Positions 13,331-27,820 of a DNA stretch of 64,000 bases are shown in pieces; positions within the stretch are counted from its first letter, which is position 1, and every line of letters starts with the position of its first letter. The notes beneath the pieces are model-generated. The model did not search any database. It saw only the letters and a program-made list of their open reading frames with translations, and was not told the DNA's origin. The DNA comes from Vitellaria paradoxa (Eukaryota; Streptophyta; Magnoliopsida; Ericales; Sapotaceae), in assembly GCA_019916065.1 (NCBI GenBank), contig CM034237.1, positions 1,240,001 to 1,304,000 on the forward strand. The letters are read 5' to 3'. The translations under genes were made by a program, and so were the position numbers.

Positions 13331-16300
13331 ATATGTATATATATAGAGTCAAGCTACAAAATATATATATATATAGTAATAATTTAACATAATGAAATTA
13401 CGGGTCAACCGCGCATTCGGATGGAAAGGGTTACTATTCGGACCTGATAAAATACCAAAAATTTTTGTCTTTGATTTGCTTATCATTCGGATGACCCTTC
13501 TTAGCGTCCGTATGAACTCAATTTTAAGGGCAATTATTTATGTCATTTCACATGCTATTACAATTAGCTGCATCTATTAATTATTTATACTCAACCAACA
13601 GCTAATCATATAGAAAGTAATATCACATATTTGCTTTTTCTGTTGGCTCTTACTTCAATTAAAAGATTTTGCAGGGAACAACTTTAATTAATATTGATTC
13701 AAATTTAAATAACAATTGTGAGTACATTTGTTGGGAATTAAGAGTACAACAAATTGAAAAGTAGCTAAAACAAAATGACAAGAAATAATAAATCAATGAG
13801 TTCGTTAAATGGAAAGTAAGCAATTTTCAAGTCTAAATGAATGGATAGTAGAAGAGGTACACTAGCTAGCTACTAGTTTAGAAAACTGCAAATCCTCCTT
13901 ATGACCCCATCTTGACCAGTAAGAGGTGTGATATCTCCCATTTTGATCATTGCAGAAGCAAAGTCAGACTTAAATTTTGAAGGGTTCTTGCTATATTCCG
14001 AGACAATGCTATCCGTCGATCCACCATTAAAGAGCACTTGGTCTGATGGAAGAAGACCCTTCTTCTGAATTAGATTCTTGAAGTAGTTGTTATCGAAGGA
14101 GTTGGGAGTCACCAAGTCAAAAGGTGCTAAATTGCTGTCTCCTCCACTGGCAGGGCATCGACGCTTGCGAGTGCTTGCAAATCCAGAATTAATGTTGTTG
14201 CCGTTGTTATATATCCTCTCACGAAACGTAAAGTATTGAGCCTACCTTATGGTATGTGACCCTGTAATATATTAAATTCGAATAAAATTATAATCTGTAA
14301 TATATATATAAGAAAAAACTTTTTTTTTATTAGATAATTTGGGGTATTTAGGCTAACTTGCGCATATTTAGACTAATTTTTGTTATCTTAAAATTAACGA
14401 TCGGTTAATCTCCAGTAATTTAAGGAAGACTCGAATTAAGAATCACTATAAAACAAATTCAAAATTTTATTAATTGAGATATGACTATATTACCAACAAA
14501 CTTTATCCCTATTATATATGATATACCTGACAAGGCAACCATATCTCTGGCACTAAGACCCTTGTTAGCGAAGTTGGAAATAAGTTGATCAAGGCCACTT
14601 TGAAAGCTTGGAAGATCGCTCTCTGCTAGAGTAAGGCTTGCAGTGGTAGAATCTCTCCTTCCCAGCTTCACATTCCATGATGGACCACCCACCTAATTTA
14701 TTAGATACAAAAATTGATCAGCTTGACTCATCAATGGCTGGCTATTTTAGAGCAAAACTATTAAAAGAGTATATTAGAATAAAGAGACAAGAATTAGAAA
14801 ATAATTAATCTTGAAATGTAAATATATATATATATATATACTTACTGCAACAGAGGCATCCCGTGCTGCTACTGCAAGTATGTCTGCACAAGAAACAACT
14901 CTAGGGCATATCTTCTCAACCTGAGACTTGGCAGCATCTATGACTTCGTAATCTCTCACTGAGCCCTTATTAGGTCTGGCATTCCTTTCGCTTGTGGGGG
15001 TTGCATTTTCATCTAGTAAGATGGACGCATCACAACCCTGTAGAAGAAAATTGCTATTCCATTATCATGCATAAATTCAAAATTTTGAATTCGTTTAAAT
15101 CGGATAAAGAGTTTAGAGATAGAATAAACTGTATTATAAAAATTTAAATTGAATAAAAGATTTAAAGATAAAATATGCTGAGTTACAAAAAATTTAAAGT
15201 GAGTTAAATTAAAAAAATGACCTAAAAAAAATATGAACCAAACTATCAAGTTACGGTTACAGATGAGCCCAATGCTTCCTCCACCCTTTCAATCATATGC
15301 TTTATTTCCAAATTAAAACATATTTTTATGATTTAATTAATTAATTAATTAATTAATTAAATCATAAAACCGCTATACAATAATTAAATAATTAATTACC
15401 TGAACAAAGCAATCGTGAAAATGGAGTCGAACAAGCGACGCGGCCATGCGGCGCTCACGGGAAACTGCCTGTCTAATAGAATTTCTGATGGTACTTAGTG
15501 CGTTCGGACAAGTTTTGCCGTAAAATGTAGGAGACAACTGAGCATTACAAGGCTTGTTCAAGAGCAACAAGGACAAGAGCACCAGAGCTGCAAAAGTATT
15601 GTGACAATTGATCGTTGATGAACTCATGGCAACCAACCAAGAATGCTTTTTTTTTTTTTAACGCAACAAAGTACTGATGAAATGTAATTTAATTCGGAAA
15701 TAATAGTGAAAAAGATGATTTGTGAAAGCTTGATGGATGTTCATCAATTTATATATAGGGCAATGGGGTTGCCTTACGACTTTGTCTGAGTCACTATTTT
15801 CTGCAGGCCCGCGTTAGCTAGCCAGTGTTCAACATTCGCTTCAACCTACATGACCTCTTCCACCTTGGCTGCCTCACTTCTTTTCTTATAATATATATAT
15901 AAATTTTGAATTTAGCTATAATATAGCTGTCGTCGTATGTATATATATATATATATATATACAGCAGTCTATATGTGCATTCCATCTTTCTGACTTTTGT
16001 TAGTTATGTGAGACAAGAAGATGACAAGGAATCACGGGATAGGTTGAGAACTCTTTTAAACTGAAAGAAATTAATACCAATAACTTGTTATTTAAGGCTT
16101 CACTTTGTACGGTAGCCCCGACAAAATCTCTGACAAATTCTAGGTAATATATATTGACCAAATCAGTTTATTTTAAGACGTTGATACATCGTAATTTATA
16201 TATAAATTATATTTATTTACTGGACAAGAGAAGGGAAGTCAGCCTTTGAATCTGCATCCTGCCAGCGGGCGTCCCTACTTTTAACTTATAACATATTTAT

Positions 16301-17822
16301 ATATTGGATCTATATATATACATATACAGCTGACAACATGTGTTCCATCTTCCCAACGTACAAATCATGGGTCATGTTTAACTTTTTGTTAATTATGTGA
16401 GATGCGAAAATGACAAGAAAGCGCAGTAATCGCCAACTCTTTCTAAAGTGCAGGAAATAACAGTTTTTATTTATGGCTTGACCATAGACCTACGATACCG
16501 TACTTCTTTGAAGTTGTGAATTTCGAATATAAATTTATAAAGAGAAAATAAAATTATTTATATTTAATTTAATTTTTAATTGATAAAATAAAAAAAATTT
16601 AACAAATATATACTTCTTTTTTTAATCACTCCAAAAAAATTAAAAATAAATTTAATATTTTTTTATTTAATTTTACTTCTCTAACTTTTTCATACAACTT
16701 TTTTTTTTTCTATGAAAAATCTCAATTCCAAACGCACTTTCAAGAGAAACTACAATGGGCAATGAAAGGGTTATATATTTAACACCAAGGATTCGTAAGG
16801 GTGTATTTGGAGTGTCAAAAAATAAATAAATAAATAAACTTTTTTATAATTTTTTCTTGGTGGTGTCACATGTCACTTGTAATAAAAATTATGCATTTAG
16901 TAGAAATTTGTAGATTTTTATTGTAAAGAAAGTAAAAGAAAACTAAAAAAAAAAAAGAACATCAAAAAATTAATAAATTTGTTAAAAAATTTTCTACTCC
17001 AAACGAAGTCTGAATTTTGTGTGGAATTGACATTGGTGCCTGATCATATAGGTTATAAAATTCTTCAAATACTAAGTCAGACACATGAATTCGACATTGG
17101 TGGCCGATCATATGGGTTATAACATTCTTCAAATACTAATTCAAACAAATGAATCTCTTGTTATATTACATAAGAAAATTCTGCACAAAAAATCGAAAAG
17201 GAATGGATCAAGTGGCGCAATATATCTAAATTGGCTAATAAACTCACCAAAAATACTCTTTAACCACAAAACAGCTAGAATTCAATCATTCTTGTTATTT
17301 ATCTTTTGATAAGCTTTTTTAACAAAACATTATTTTATTTTTATATACTAAAAATTCCAACTTAAAAGAACGAGCAACCACATTAAGTAGATAATTTCCG
17401 TCCTTGTTAAACTATTCGCTTGCGTTTCCTCTACGCTTGTAAGTCTTTTTTAGTTTTTGACCTTACAAAATTCTCATATTTCCCAAAAAAAAAATAGTAC
17501 ATTGGGGGCTGTCTGTGCATAAAAATTACACAAATCTAATGCTTGCATATTGCAATCGGAGAAGGGTTTAATGATATCCTTGCGGTATCTTAAAGTTATA
17601 TCCTAGGCTGACTAGGCAATCATACCGAATCAAAGAGTTTTGAGCCTTACTGATTTGAGATATTTTTATTTTATTTTATTTTATTTTATTTTGTGGTTTA
17701 TAATATTTAAATTTAAATATTTATAATGTGCAATGCATGTTATTGGCATATCATTTTAGGGTTTTACACTAGAACGCCATACCATGATAAATTTAACTGT
17801 TATCTTTTCTCAAGCACCTACT
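13331..17822. repeat. Peroxidase repeat unit 2
   Basis: Parallel to 5361-10742 with high identity through the 3' flank, gene, promoter and upstream flank. The first shared bases at 13331 match exactly those next to the gypsy LTR at 5361, so this copy preserves the empty insertion site. The stretch 15628-17822 is upstream flank without a convincing gene. A 74-residue open frame at 17085-17309 recurs in the other flank copies but has no protein-like features that I recognise. Confidence 0.85.
13873..15627 (-). pseudogene. Class III peroxidase POX2, nonsense codon in exon 4
   Basis: Exons 15627-15400, 15037-14846, 14692-14527 and 14261-13873 have the same lengths and splice sites as POX1, and exons 1-3 are open. 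In exon 4 the motif that reads SHTIGQAQC in POX1 reads SHTIR, stop, AQY: TAG at 14242-14244 replaces the Gln codon, the preceding Gly is Arg, and the next conserved Cys is Tyr. The rest of the exon stays in frame to the normal stop at 13873. Truncation removes about 120 residues, including three conserved cysteines and the distal half of the haem pocket, so I infer loss of activity. Other changes include Gly to Arg and Gly to Asp in exon 2. Confidence 0.9.
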
Positions 17823-19030
17823 GATATATTTTTGAAACCAAACGGATCACTGATGATGAGCGCTCCATATTACCTTATAGAGTCATAATAGTTTTTTTTT
17901 TCTTTATTATTATTACTATTATTATTATTAACGTTTTTATATGAATTATTTTTTTTTTTTTTGGTTGTACAAATAACAAAATTACTGATATTTCATTTTG
18001 TGATTAAGTGATCCAACGGCCATTTTTCATTTAGTTCATTTTTATTGTATGTTTCTGTGATTTTTTTTAATATTTTAGTTTTATAAGATATATAAATATA
18101 TAAATATATATATATATATATTGTTATAATTAATTTTTGTTTATGTAAAGTATTTATCACTTGAAATTTATAATGAAAATAATAACTAATTGTATCATAT
18201 ATATATATATATATATATATAGTGCGACAAAAAAAAATGATATCTCACATTTCTTTAAAATGGGACAAAAAATGAGGGTTATGGCATATGGCGTGGTATA
18301 TTCTATTAATTATTTGCATGAATTAAGAGAAATCATGTAAAAGTTAATTTCACCCTCTATATAAATTATAAATAACAAGTGTAAACCTTTAATTAATTTA
18401 TCAATTTTAAGCTATACAAGTATTTTCTTAAAAAAACTGAATTAAATAAACTATACTTTTATGTAGCTTGAAAATGAAATTATTTTCATGAATTTGATTA
18501 TATAATTGTCAATTTATTATTTTGTAATGTGCCCAAAAAATAGTTGATTTATTAATTTTTATCTAATTTAAATTAATAGTTATTTAAAATAGTTTATAAA
18601 ACTAAATTTTTATGTAATTGACGAAGGAATTATCTACCTGCATTAATGCTAATTAATTTTATTTAAATTTTAAATTAATTAGACTACATAATATTTATTT
18701 TAAAATTAATCGATTCAAAATTTATTAATTCGTAGTTAGATAATTCAAATTTCGTTTGCGAAAATTAATTATTATATTCTATGTTATGTTAATTACTTAA
18801 ATAATATTTTTTGATTAAGTAATATAAAATTGTAAATAATTATTAGTTTTCTCAATTAAAGGACATATAAGACTTTTTCTACATACTTGTATTTCACTTG
18901 AGCCATCTCATAGGATTTGATATCCTACCATCTCTCATGATACTATACACTCGTTAAACTCACCAAACATTGAATACACTAAATAATAAAACGCCAATAT
19001 TTCCTAATTCATGAGGGTAATTCACTAAAC
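17823..19030. other. AT-rich intergenic DNA, no gene seen
   Basis: Very AT-rich with long T runs, an ATT tract near 17910-17930 and an (AT)n tract at about 18197-18221. No frame with family features. This region has no counterpart in block B. Confidence 0.5.
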
Positions 19031-19039
19031 AAACATACC

Positions 19040-19560
19040 CTAAATGCCGTAAGGCTCTATTTGGCAATAAATTTTACCCTCTTCTTCGTATACCCATTCT
19101 CTCTCTTGTTCATTAAGATCCACTCTTGGCGATCTATAAGCAAGAGAATAGTAAAATGAAATGGTCGGAGTTGGTTCCCGATCAAAGACAATCCGATACT
19201 TAAGTCAGTAACTCATATATATAATAAGCTCACGTAAATCAATAGAGATAGAGAGAGAGAAGAGGATCAAAGAAAAAGGAGCCGAAAAACAAAAAAAACC
19301 CCTTACCTTGTCTTTATTTTTGGTATTTATAGATGAAGTGTGTAACATACTTTTGCTGATTTGACTGTTACTTTATTTTGATATGACTTAAAGTAGAGCT
19401 AGGTGGCTAACATTAAATTCTAGATGATGTAAGCTTTGGGAGTCGTTCTCTGCAGATCTTTTCTCCTATTGCACTTGAGTGTAGTATCTAAATTAATTAT
19501 ATAACGTAACTAACAAACTATTTAGTTCTAATTTAACCGAAATATACCCCTAATCGGGGT
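19040..19560. repeat. Degenerate LTR-like remnant
   Basis: The stretch around 19130-19215 (GGTCGGAGTTGGTTCCC, then AATCCGATACTTAAGTCAGT) resembles the motif CTCCGATGCTTAAGTCAG inside the gypsy LTR at about 4580. This phrase is common in plant Ty3 LTRs. No coding part of an element is nearby and the ends are not definable, so this is at best an old solo LTR. Confidence 0.35.
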
Positions 19561-20148
19561 GCAATTTATGATCAGTGGACCACTCTTATGGTCGGGCAAG
19601 ATATTTTTATGCCACACAGGCTCTTACTTTGCGCATGAATATTCCACAAAGGCCCATAACTCCAAAAAAATATTTAACAAGAAATATATATGTATATATA
19701 CATATATATCTTTCTTTATTGCTTTAAGGCTGTCGGACACAAAGATTTAGACAAGATATATATATATATATATAACAAGCACTCATTAATAAACACACAT
19801 AAAGCCACACATACATGCATAATAATAAACTTCGAAAATTAGCCACTTACCCATCAAATTGGAGAGTAAAGCGGAGTACTCCGGTCGCCAACGTGGCGTT
19901 TGCAAGATATATATATATAAATATTATATATATATCATTATTATAAAAATATCTCCTTATTAAATTATTTACCATGCATTACTTTGATTAGGTAAATAAT
20001 TTTATTATGTCCAGCTAGCTTGCGATCTGATCATGGGGAGAACAATAATTAATTTGCTGCAGAAGCAGCGGCGTAGGAATTAATTAGCCAGAGCAAAAGG
20101 CACTGCTGAAGCCCTTGGGTTTCAAAAATTTGGAGTGAAAAAATTAAA

Positions 20149-21168
20149 GGCCGTTTGATAATGTTGTCGTTTTTTTGTTATTATTATTATTATTTTTTAT
20201 CGTTTTCTGTTTTTTATTTTCTGTTGTCGTTTATTTTTTCTGAAATGAAAACTAAAATTACGTTTGAAAATGTAAATTTATTTGTATTTATTAATTTTTT
20301 ATTTTAGAAAATATTTAATTTTATTAGTTCTAAAAAGTTAATAGAACTTAATAAAATATATTTTATATTAATTTAATTTAATTAATATAATTAATTAAAT
20401 TAATACAGCAAATTATTTATTAAAATTATTTAATTCAATAAATATAAAATATATTAAATTATATTATTTATTAAAAATAATTTAATAAAATATATTTCAT
20501 ATTAAATAAATAATTAAATTAGATTAATTATTAAATTAAATTATTTATTTATAAATTAATTAAATTCATTTAATTATTTATTAAAATAATTTAATAAAAT
20601 ATATTTTATAAAAATTAAATTGATTAAATCATAAATAATTTAATCTAATTATGATATTTATTTAAAATAAACTAATAATTATTAAATTAAATTAAATTAA
20701 AAATTAATGTAATTTAATTATTTATTATTAATTATTTTATGTAAATTAATCTAATTATTAAATTAAATAAATTAATTATGATATGTATTTCAGATAATTT
20801 AGCAATAATCAATTATTAAATTAATTAATTTAGTTTTATTATTTATTAAAAATAATTTATATTAATTTATATAATTAATTTAATTTTTGAATTTAACTAT
20901 ATTATTTATTAAAATAACTTATTTTAATAAAATATTTGAATAAAATAATTTATTTTTATATAATATAACAAAATATTAGCAATAGAAAATAAAACCAGAG
21001 TGAAAATATATTTTTTCTATTTACGTTTTTCTGTTTATGTTTTTATTTTTTTTTTTTTTGAAACAAAAAAACGTAAATAAGTTTATCAAACATGTTTCTG
21101 TTACAAGTTTGCAAAATTTTGAAAATATAAACAGAAAAACAGAAAATAAAAACGTTACCAAACGGGCC
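20149..21168. mobile_element. 1.0 kb MITE-like element with GGCCCGTTTGG-type inverted ends
   Basis: The left end reads GGCCGTTTGATAATGTTGTC and the right end, complemented, GGCCCGTTTGGTAACGTTTT, imperfect inverted repeats of about 18 bases. The interior is extremely AT-rich and full of local inverted repeats of ATTTAATTAA type, with no coding capacity. I could not find a convincing target duplication (flanks AAA and TAA), so the superfamily is open (PIF/Harbinger or hAT both use such ends). Confidence 0.6.
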
Positions 21169-21950
21169 TAAGCGTTGAGATTTGTTTATAATTTAATGAC
21201 ATGTAACATTTCACTTTTGTATTGATTGTGATCTAATAATCAGAATATTTTTATTTTATTTTTATTTTAAAAATAATTTTAGTTAAATTAAATTAAAATC
21301 ATTGAATTAAATATAAATAAATTTTAACCATTGATTTTTCACTGCAGCTGCTGACAGCCTCCTCGAACCCGAAGCCCTTGATCTTGCATGGGTTCTAGGA
21401 TACTACAGTGAAAGGGCTGTAGTAAAAGATTCAAGAGTTAGGATTTAACCAAAAGAATTAACAAATGCTGTAATAAATATTATTAGACAAAATTAATAAA
21501 TTTTAATTAAATCGTAACCTTTGAATCCTTCAATATAGCTAGCCCTTTTAGTATAAAATTCACTACAGCAGCATCCTAGAATCATCTTACATGCAGCTGC
21601 ATGCGCAGCGACCTGAATAATTAAAACATATTCCATCGTAAAGCAACTCGCAAGTTTTCCCCGGATTTGCCGCCTTCGTTGCCATAGGGCCTATTAATTC
21701 TGCCATATATATATATATATATGCCAATAAAATTTTTACGTTAGTTGGATGCGATATATATATATATAATTTTTTTTTACTCTGTAATAAAGAAATATAA
21801 AAATAACGTGATAATAATATTTTTGTAATAAAATTTTATTTTAATAGGTAATTATTTAAAAATGATGAGTCCACAATTATATGGGTTAAAAAAAGTCATG
21901 GGAAAGTACTTTGGGTTGCAAAATCGAGATTTTAATTTTCCAAGTTAAAA
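21169..21950. other. Intergenic DNA, no gene seen
   Basis: Contains a local imperfect inverted pair around 21345-21425 and 21520-21600 sharing TGCTGCAGT/AGGATACTACAG-like words, and TA dinucleotide tracts. No gene. Confidence 0.4.
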
Positions 21951-23108
21951 TTTCTCTCATTTTTATGTTTGATTTTCCAAGTTAGTATGAAAGAAAATAA
22001 AAATGAGGAAGAAATGAAAAAAATTTTTTTTTTGATTTTCTTTTCTCTCTCCCTCTCTCTTTGTTTCTATTATATACCTGTGATACTACTATTTTTTTTT
22101 TCTCTTTCTCTCAGAAATTAAATTAGAATAAATTATACTCTTTTTATTTTATTGTATATTTTCATGTAAAATAAAACATAAAAAAAAAATATTTTTCTCG
22201 GAAGTTCTTGCGATTTCATTTTCTCCCTTTCTTTTTCTTCCAAATAAAACATGAAACTATTTAAAAAAAAGTACTTGCCATGATCCTAGCAGGACTATAA
22301 AATGTGTTCTATTGCAGAGATGTTAAACTTAATCCAACTACATTTTTAGCTGAGTTCTAGTTTTGATACACGAGAACTCGATCATCTTGTTATTACTATT
22401 ATTCAAATACCCTCAACCTGTCACATTTGATTGAATTTAGTATTCACTCAACTTTAAAATGCACTGTATTGTGAAAATATTAATATATAGAGCACCTCAC
22501 ATCACCATCTCAAGGCAATGTAATACTAAAATATTTTGTTAAATTTCAGTGATAACTCATTCAATATTATTCTATTCCCGTCTATGTCATAGCACGGAGC
22601 CGTCTTTTATCTTGTACCTATTACATAATATATATATATATATATATATATTAACGCCATACATAATTAATTATTTGTAGCCATCTCCAATTTTTTTTTT
22701 TTTTTTTTGTTTTTTTTTGGTAAATCCACTGGAAGAATTCTTCTCCTCCTTACATTGGCAAGCTTTCTCTACCAGCTTCCATCCCGTGGGATCAATGCGC
22801 TTGCACTGGAATAGTGTACTATAACATTCTTGTATTTGGATGATTTAGTCCATTCCATTTGTGGGTCATTAGTCGATCTTCCTACCTTCTTAGCATGAAA
22901 ATAATAATAATCATATTAAGAAGAAAAAAAAAAGTCTAAGGATTGCTAGAAGAGGCTTAAAATAAATAAATAAATCCATGAATTAATATATGTTATTAAG
23001 AAACAAAAGCATAGCTAAGCCCCCATGCATGGTGAATTTTGTCAATTTACCAGTTCCAATGTTTGGGCAAAATCAAAGAAATATTCAACAACACCTTTCA
23101 TGACATGT

Positions 23109-23110
<2 letters not shown>

Positions 23111-23160
<50 letters not shown>
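23111..23160. repeat. (AC)n/(TA)n compound microsatellite
   Basis: About 20 ACs followed by TA repeats. Absent from block B, where the surrounding segment is deleted. Confidence 0.9.
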
Positions 23161-23161
<1 letters not shown>

Positions 23162-25108
23162 GCTAGAAACACGTACGAAATTTTTTTTTTTTTTTTAAAG
23201 TTGATTAATATAATGAATCTAACAAATTACGTACGCACAGATCATTGTTGAAAAACAACTAAATTTAAGTTTTTGAAAAATTGAGAGAAGTTATGAAATG
23301 GCCAAACGGACATATACCATCTAGCATTTACTCATCTAGGCATTGACTTAATAGAAAGTTGAAAAATAATAATAAACACCTACATACATGTTGAAGATCG
23401 ATAAATGAAATTTCTTCTTAATTTTCAAAAAAAAAAAGAGAAAAAAATGAAAAGAGCAAGGAGAAGAATAATGAATTAATTCATTTCGAATTCAAATAAA
23501 AATTAATTTAAGGTGTGCTTGGTATAGAGCTAAAAGTGAGTAAATGTCATATCTGTAAAATTTTCAATTAATATGGTTGATATATTTCATTAAAAATTAA
23601 ACAGGTTATATATCCGTGCCCCTATAATTTCTATTCCTTTATTTTATAGTTGCTTTACTTAACAAATTTAACTTTTTTTTGTTAACATTTAAGTGACAAA
23701 TGGATTATGTTAGACATATTGGTTGATGGTGTGATTTATATGCAGATTGGGCTTACGCTTTTTCTCCTCTCCGAAGTACCTCATACCATCTCTACGCGCC
23801 CTTTCCCAATGTTGGACCTCCCACTCTTTAAGATTCTCAAGATTCGGATGTGTTTAAAATTATATAAAATTATATAAAATTATAAAAGTTAATGTCTCGT
23901 GTTTTATACAGTAAATAAAAAATTTAAATTTTACTATCTCGTTTTCGTATTTATAAAAATTTATAAAGTTTTTATTATTTTACAAGATTCCAAAAAATCC
24001 CGATAGACACAGCAATGAGTGCACCATATTGGAAAGCTAAAACATACCTATACGTTTGGAGCAAAAGAGATCAGTAAAATTATAAAAGTTATAAATTTAT
24101 AATTCATGCAATGAAATAAAAAATAAATAACTCCTCAAAAATTTCAATATTTTTAAACAAATATCGGAACTTCAAACCGGAACTTCAAACGAAACCCAAG
24201 TGACTGTTTGGAATGTTAAACTTTAATTAAAAAATAAAAATAAAAAATATAATAAATTATGAATTGTTGAATATACAGTGTGTTTTTTGAAAAGTATGAA
24301 AATTTTGATAAAAATTAAATAAGTTTGTAAAAATTAAAGAAAATAGATAAAAGTTATAAAAAAAAAAAAAATTGACGAAGTTGAAAGATTTTGGTGCAAA
24401 GAGAATTGAAAAAAATTAAAATTTTTTATCAAATTTGACACTCCAAACACGTACTAATATACCACAATATAGACCCTAAACTCAAACTTCTGAGTTAGAA
24501 AGTATCTCATACACGATATATTATCATTTATCACCCGGTAACGGTTTCCAAAGTTCAAAAATCACTCACCTAACAAGAGTTCTAAGACGTGCCGGCGCTT
24601 GCGCAGTATTTGGTGGATAAATAACCAGTTCTGATACAACAATTTGTTCTTCGAATGCACCAACAAACATGTACCCGTAAATGGATGAACTACTTCCCAT
24701 CACAATCACAGGGCTCAAATTAAAGCAGCATAAAATCTCCAGCAGTCACTTCAGATCATATTGAGGCATGTTCAATTGGGACACAAACAATCAAATTTAT
24801 TCCTCTGTTCCAGCCTAACCCCAAACCCCCCCCCCCCCCCCCAAAAAAAAAAAAAAAAACACTTTCCCCAATTACAGTATTTTGGATAAAAAGAAACCTT
24901 AATTGACAACACCAACTAATAATCCATAAATATGAAATACAAAAAAGATGAGTCCAATAATCTCGGAATAAAGCTTAGCGCAGCCTAAGGTCCAAATCAA
25001 GTACCATCCTTCACACAAAAATTAGAAACCCCCCCCCCCCCAAAAAAAAAGGCCTTTCGAGATTGTCAGAAAAAACCGAAACAATACTCAGAAACATCAG
25101 TACCAAGC

Positions 25109-27061
25109 TCAATAACGATACCTGCCCCTGTCCCGGTCACAGTCCCTGTCTCGATCATAATCATAGTCCCGATCTCGATCTTTCCCCCTATCCCTCTCTC
25201 GACTTCTACTCCTACGCCTATCCCTATCATCTCGCTCCCGATTCCTAGTGCTTTCCCTGTCATCTCTATCTCTCCCCCTGTCTCTGCTTCTCTCTCTTCC
25301 GTCTCTGTCTCTGTCACTTGCAACTGTCACACAACAAACACTATTATACGTCAAGCGCAAAAATAAAGTCAGAAAAGATGATATAAAAGGAAAGAAAACG
25401 ATTTTGAACACCACATTTCTAGGTTTTCAACATTTTTTATCAATACTTAAAAAGGTTGGGTTTGGACCAAGAATTTGTCGAGGGATAGAGATTTTGTTTG
25501 GATTGTAATAGAAAATGAAAGGGAAAAAGCATGGAATTTTGGAAATTAAAATTAAATAAAGTAAAAAACTAATACATTGATGAATGACTTTATTTTATTA
25601 TATATTTTTAATCAATTCGTACAAGATATATATTTAGGATTTTACGTTTCCTTCTTTTTCGTACCTTTTTCCCCTCTTTTCTTTTCTCTCACCAAATCCT
25701 CACTCTAAACAAACCCAAAGCATTCAAATGACATTAGGACCTTGGTCCTGGACAAATCTCAACATGACTTTGATGTATGCATATATATATAAAAGGGGGC
25801 CAAACAACACCTGGTCAACAGGGGAATAAATAAATCCCCAAAAGACTCAACAATCACAACCTATCTACATTGTAAGCTTAAGTTGTAACTATAACACTAC
25901 TTTCAAATTATAGACACGAAATTTAAAAATAATGTTTTTGTTGCCTAAGAATAGCACAATGTCTAAGTAATTATGTCGAATGCCTACAACCTATAGCATT
26001 GTACATTGTACCAAAACAGTTATATCACACATACATTCATAGTAAGCACGTGTTAAATCAGTTTTTGCCTAGGATATGGATCCCCAACCATGTAGTGGAG
26101 TATCCTACTTTAAACTAGAAGTAAACCAGCACTACATGGGATCATTGAGCCCAGCATATCCATTTAAAAGGTTCTGCAGTATTTACAAATCAAGTTGCGC
26201 CATTGACTCCAATTTGACTAATCAATGACCACTTATCATAGCCCCAGTGCCAGTGCTATCTGAAAATGCCAATACCTAATGATTTACACTATGGAAAGCA
26301 AATGCTATAAGCAAATAATTAATAACTAAATAATTTAGTAACCCATTCAACTTTTTCTCTATTTCTTCCCTTTGTCTTCACAAGAAGAAATTGAAAACTA
26401 AATTATTAAGATCCAGTAGGATAAAGAAGAATAGAGACCAAAAAGTGATCCAAGTCAAATTCTAGAAAAGTTAAGAAGGATGCCATTTTATTAATAACAG
26501 AATGGCAGCGGCCGCCCCATTCATATTGTAGTGCTTTTGAGGCTGTCTATGATACACAAACCTACATTACAAGCCTGTGAATCATAAACCACAAGCAAAA
26601 GGAATACAAAATTGAGTCTCACTAGATTGGAATTACTAAAACAAGATGTCATGCAAATTGCTGAAAAATGTGGCCCAAAACAAGATGCCTCCAGTTAAAG
26701 CAGACACCAAAACTTTAAGAGGGGTGAGAACTCCCTAGAACGGATAAACAGTCATTCAGAATAAAAGAACAATACCTAGCTCCTCAACCTGCCATCCTGC
26801 ACGCCCAGCACCAGGAAGCACCTGACCAGCTTCAGCCTGCTGCGTTTTAGCACGAAATTTCTTCTTGAGATTGCCAAATTCATCATATAGTTCACCATCA
26901 TCCTGTGGTCAGATTAGAAATATGGTTAAAAACGAAAAAGAATGCAAGTGCCTGTACTGCCAGTTCAACTTTATTTTACCGCTTCAGCCTCTCGCCTGCG
27001 TCTTCTAGTTTCCTCTATTTCTTCTTCATCAAGTTCTTTGTAACCACCGCCCCGACCTCCC
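25109..27061 (-). pseudogene. 3' fragment of a TAF15-like gene (block A)
   Basis: Three minus-strand exons: 27061-26980 (GGRGGGYKELDEEEIEE then an Arg run), 26902-26776 (LYDEFGNLKKKF...AGWQVEEL) and 25323-25109, an Arg/Asp dipeptide-rich tail with RDRD and SRSRERDRG ending RGRYRY and TGA at 25109-25111. Phases join cleanly. These match the C-terminal half of plant TFIID subunit 15/FUS-like RanBP2 zinc-finger proteins. The upstream zinc-finger exon present in block B (60706-60789) is absent: block A ends at 28580 and is followed by peroxidase DNA. This copy therefore lacks a promoter and RNA-binding domains, and I infer a non-functional fragment. Confidence 0.8.
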
Positions 27062-27284
27062 CTACATGACAAGGAAAAAACTGTACAAGTCAATATTAAC
27101 ATCAATTCATTATCTCATCAATAAATTTGAAGAATTCATCCTCAGGTACATTGAACCATGATATGCAAAAGAAGAAAATGTCATCTAGTAAAGTAGAACT
27201 ATGTTTGCTCACTCTTAGAGGATGGAGGGATCAGAATTCAGAAATTAATTACAATGCATGAAGCCTTAGTGGGGAACTGGTTGT

Positions 27285-27570
27285 AGCTCTTTGCAAAGGA
27301 AAGAGCAGCTTCTGGAGAAAGGTAATTGCTCTCAAAATATGGCTAGCAATGGAAGAATCGGGCATCCGGTCAGGGTAGAGGCCGTATGAGTTTGGTTTGT
27401 GGAAAAGTACTCGCAGTAGGTGGGACACCTTTTCTAAATTCCTACGCTTTCAGGTTGGGACCCGGGAGGGGGTGAAATTCTGGAACTTCCCCTGGTTGGA
27501 TGGTAGGAATCTACAAGACAACTTTCCTGACCTTTTTTTAGCTAATTACAAAACTTAGACTAAGAGGAAT
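27285..27570 (+). mobile_element. LINE (L1-type) reverse transcriptase remnant
   Basis: Plus-strand reading with breaks gives CKGKSSFWRKVIALK, WDTFSKFLRFQVG, VKFWNFPWLDG and NFPDLF, the conserved run between the RT and zf-RVT regions of plant L1-type LINEs. It lies in a TAF15 intron and is shared with block B (about 57635-57905), so it predates the duplication. Confidence 0.6.
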
Positions 27571-27820
27571 ATCTAGTATAAAAATCCTTACGGGAGGGAG
27601 GAATGGTGGCTATTGCAATGTGTTACCAGCTACTTGACTTTAGAAATAAGAAAAAAGTCCGGTCTATATTAGATAATTTATTGTATTTGATAAAATTAAA
27701 TAACCAATTACATAATCAAATTTCCTTTAATTATTAAAAAAAATAAATTAATTAAAAAATTAGATGAGACAAAAATTATTTACTATGGTTGATAATTAAC
27801 TTAATTTATTGTATTAGTTT

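Noticed and set aside
23039..23251. Open frame with THTHTHTH
   Set aside because: Translation of the (AC)n microsatellite.
25063..25508. Plus-strand open frames with Pro/Ser/Leu-rich composition over the Arg/Asp repeat exon (same at 55295-55865)
   Set aside because: They are antisense readings of the TAF15 RD/RS dipeptide exon; simple codon repeats stay open in several frames.
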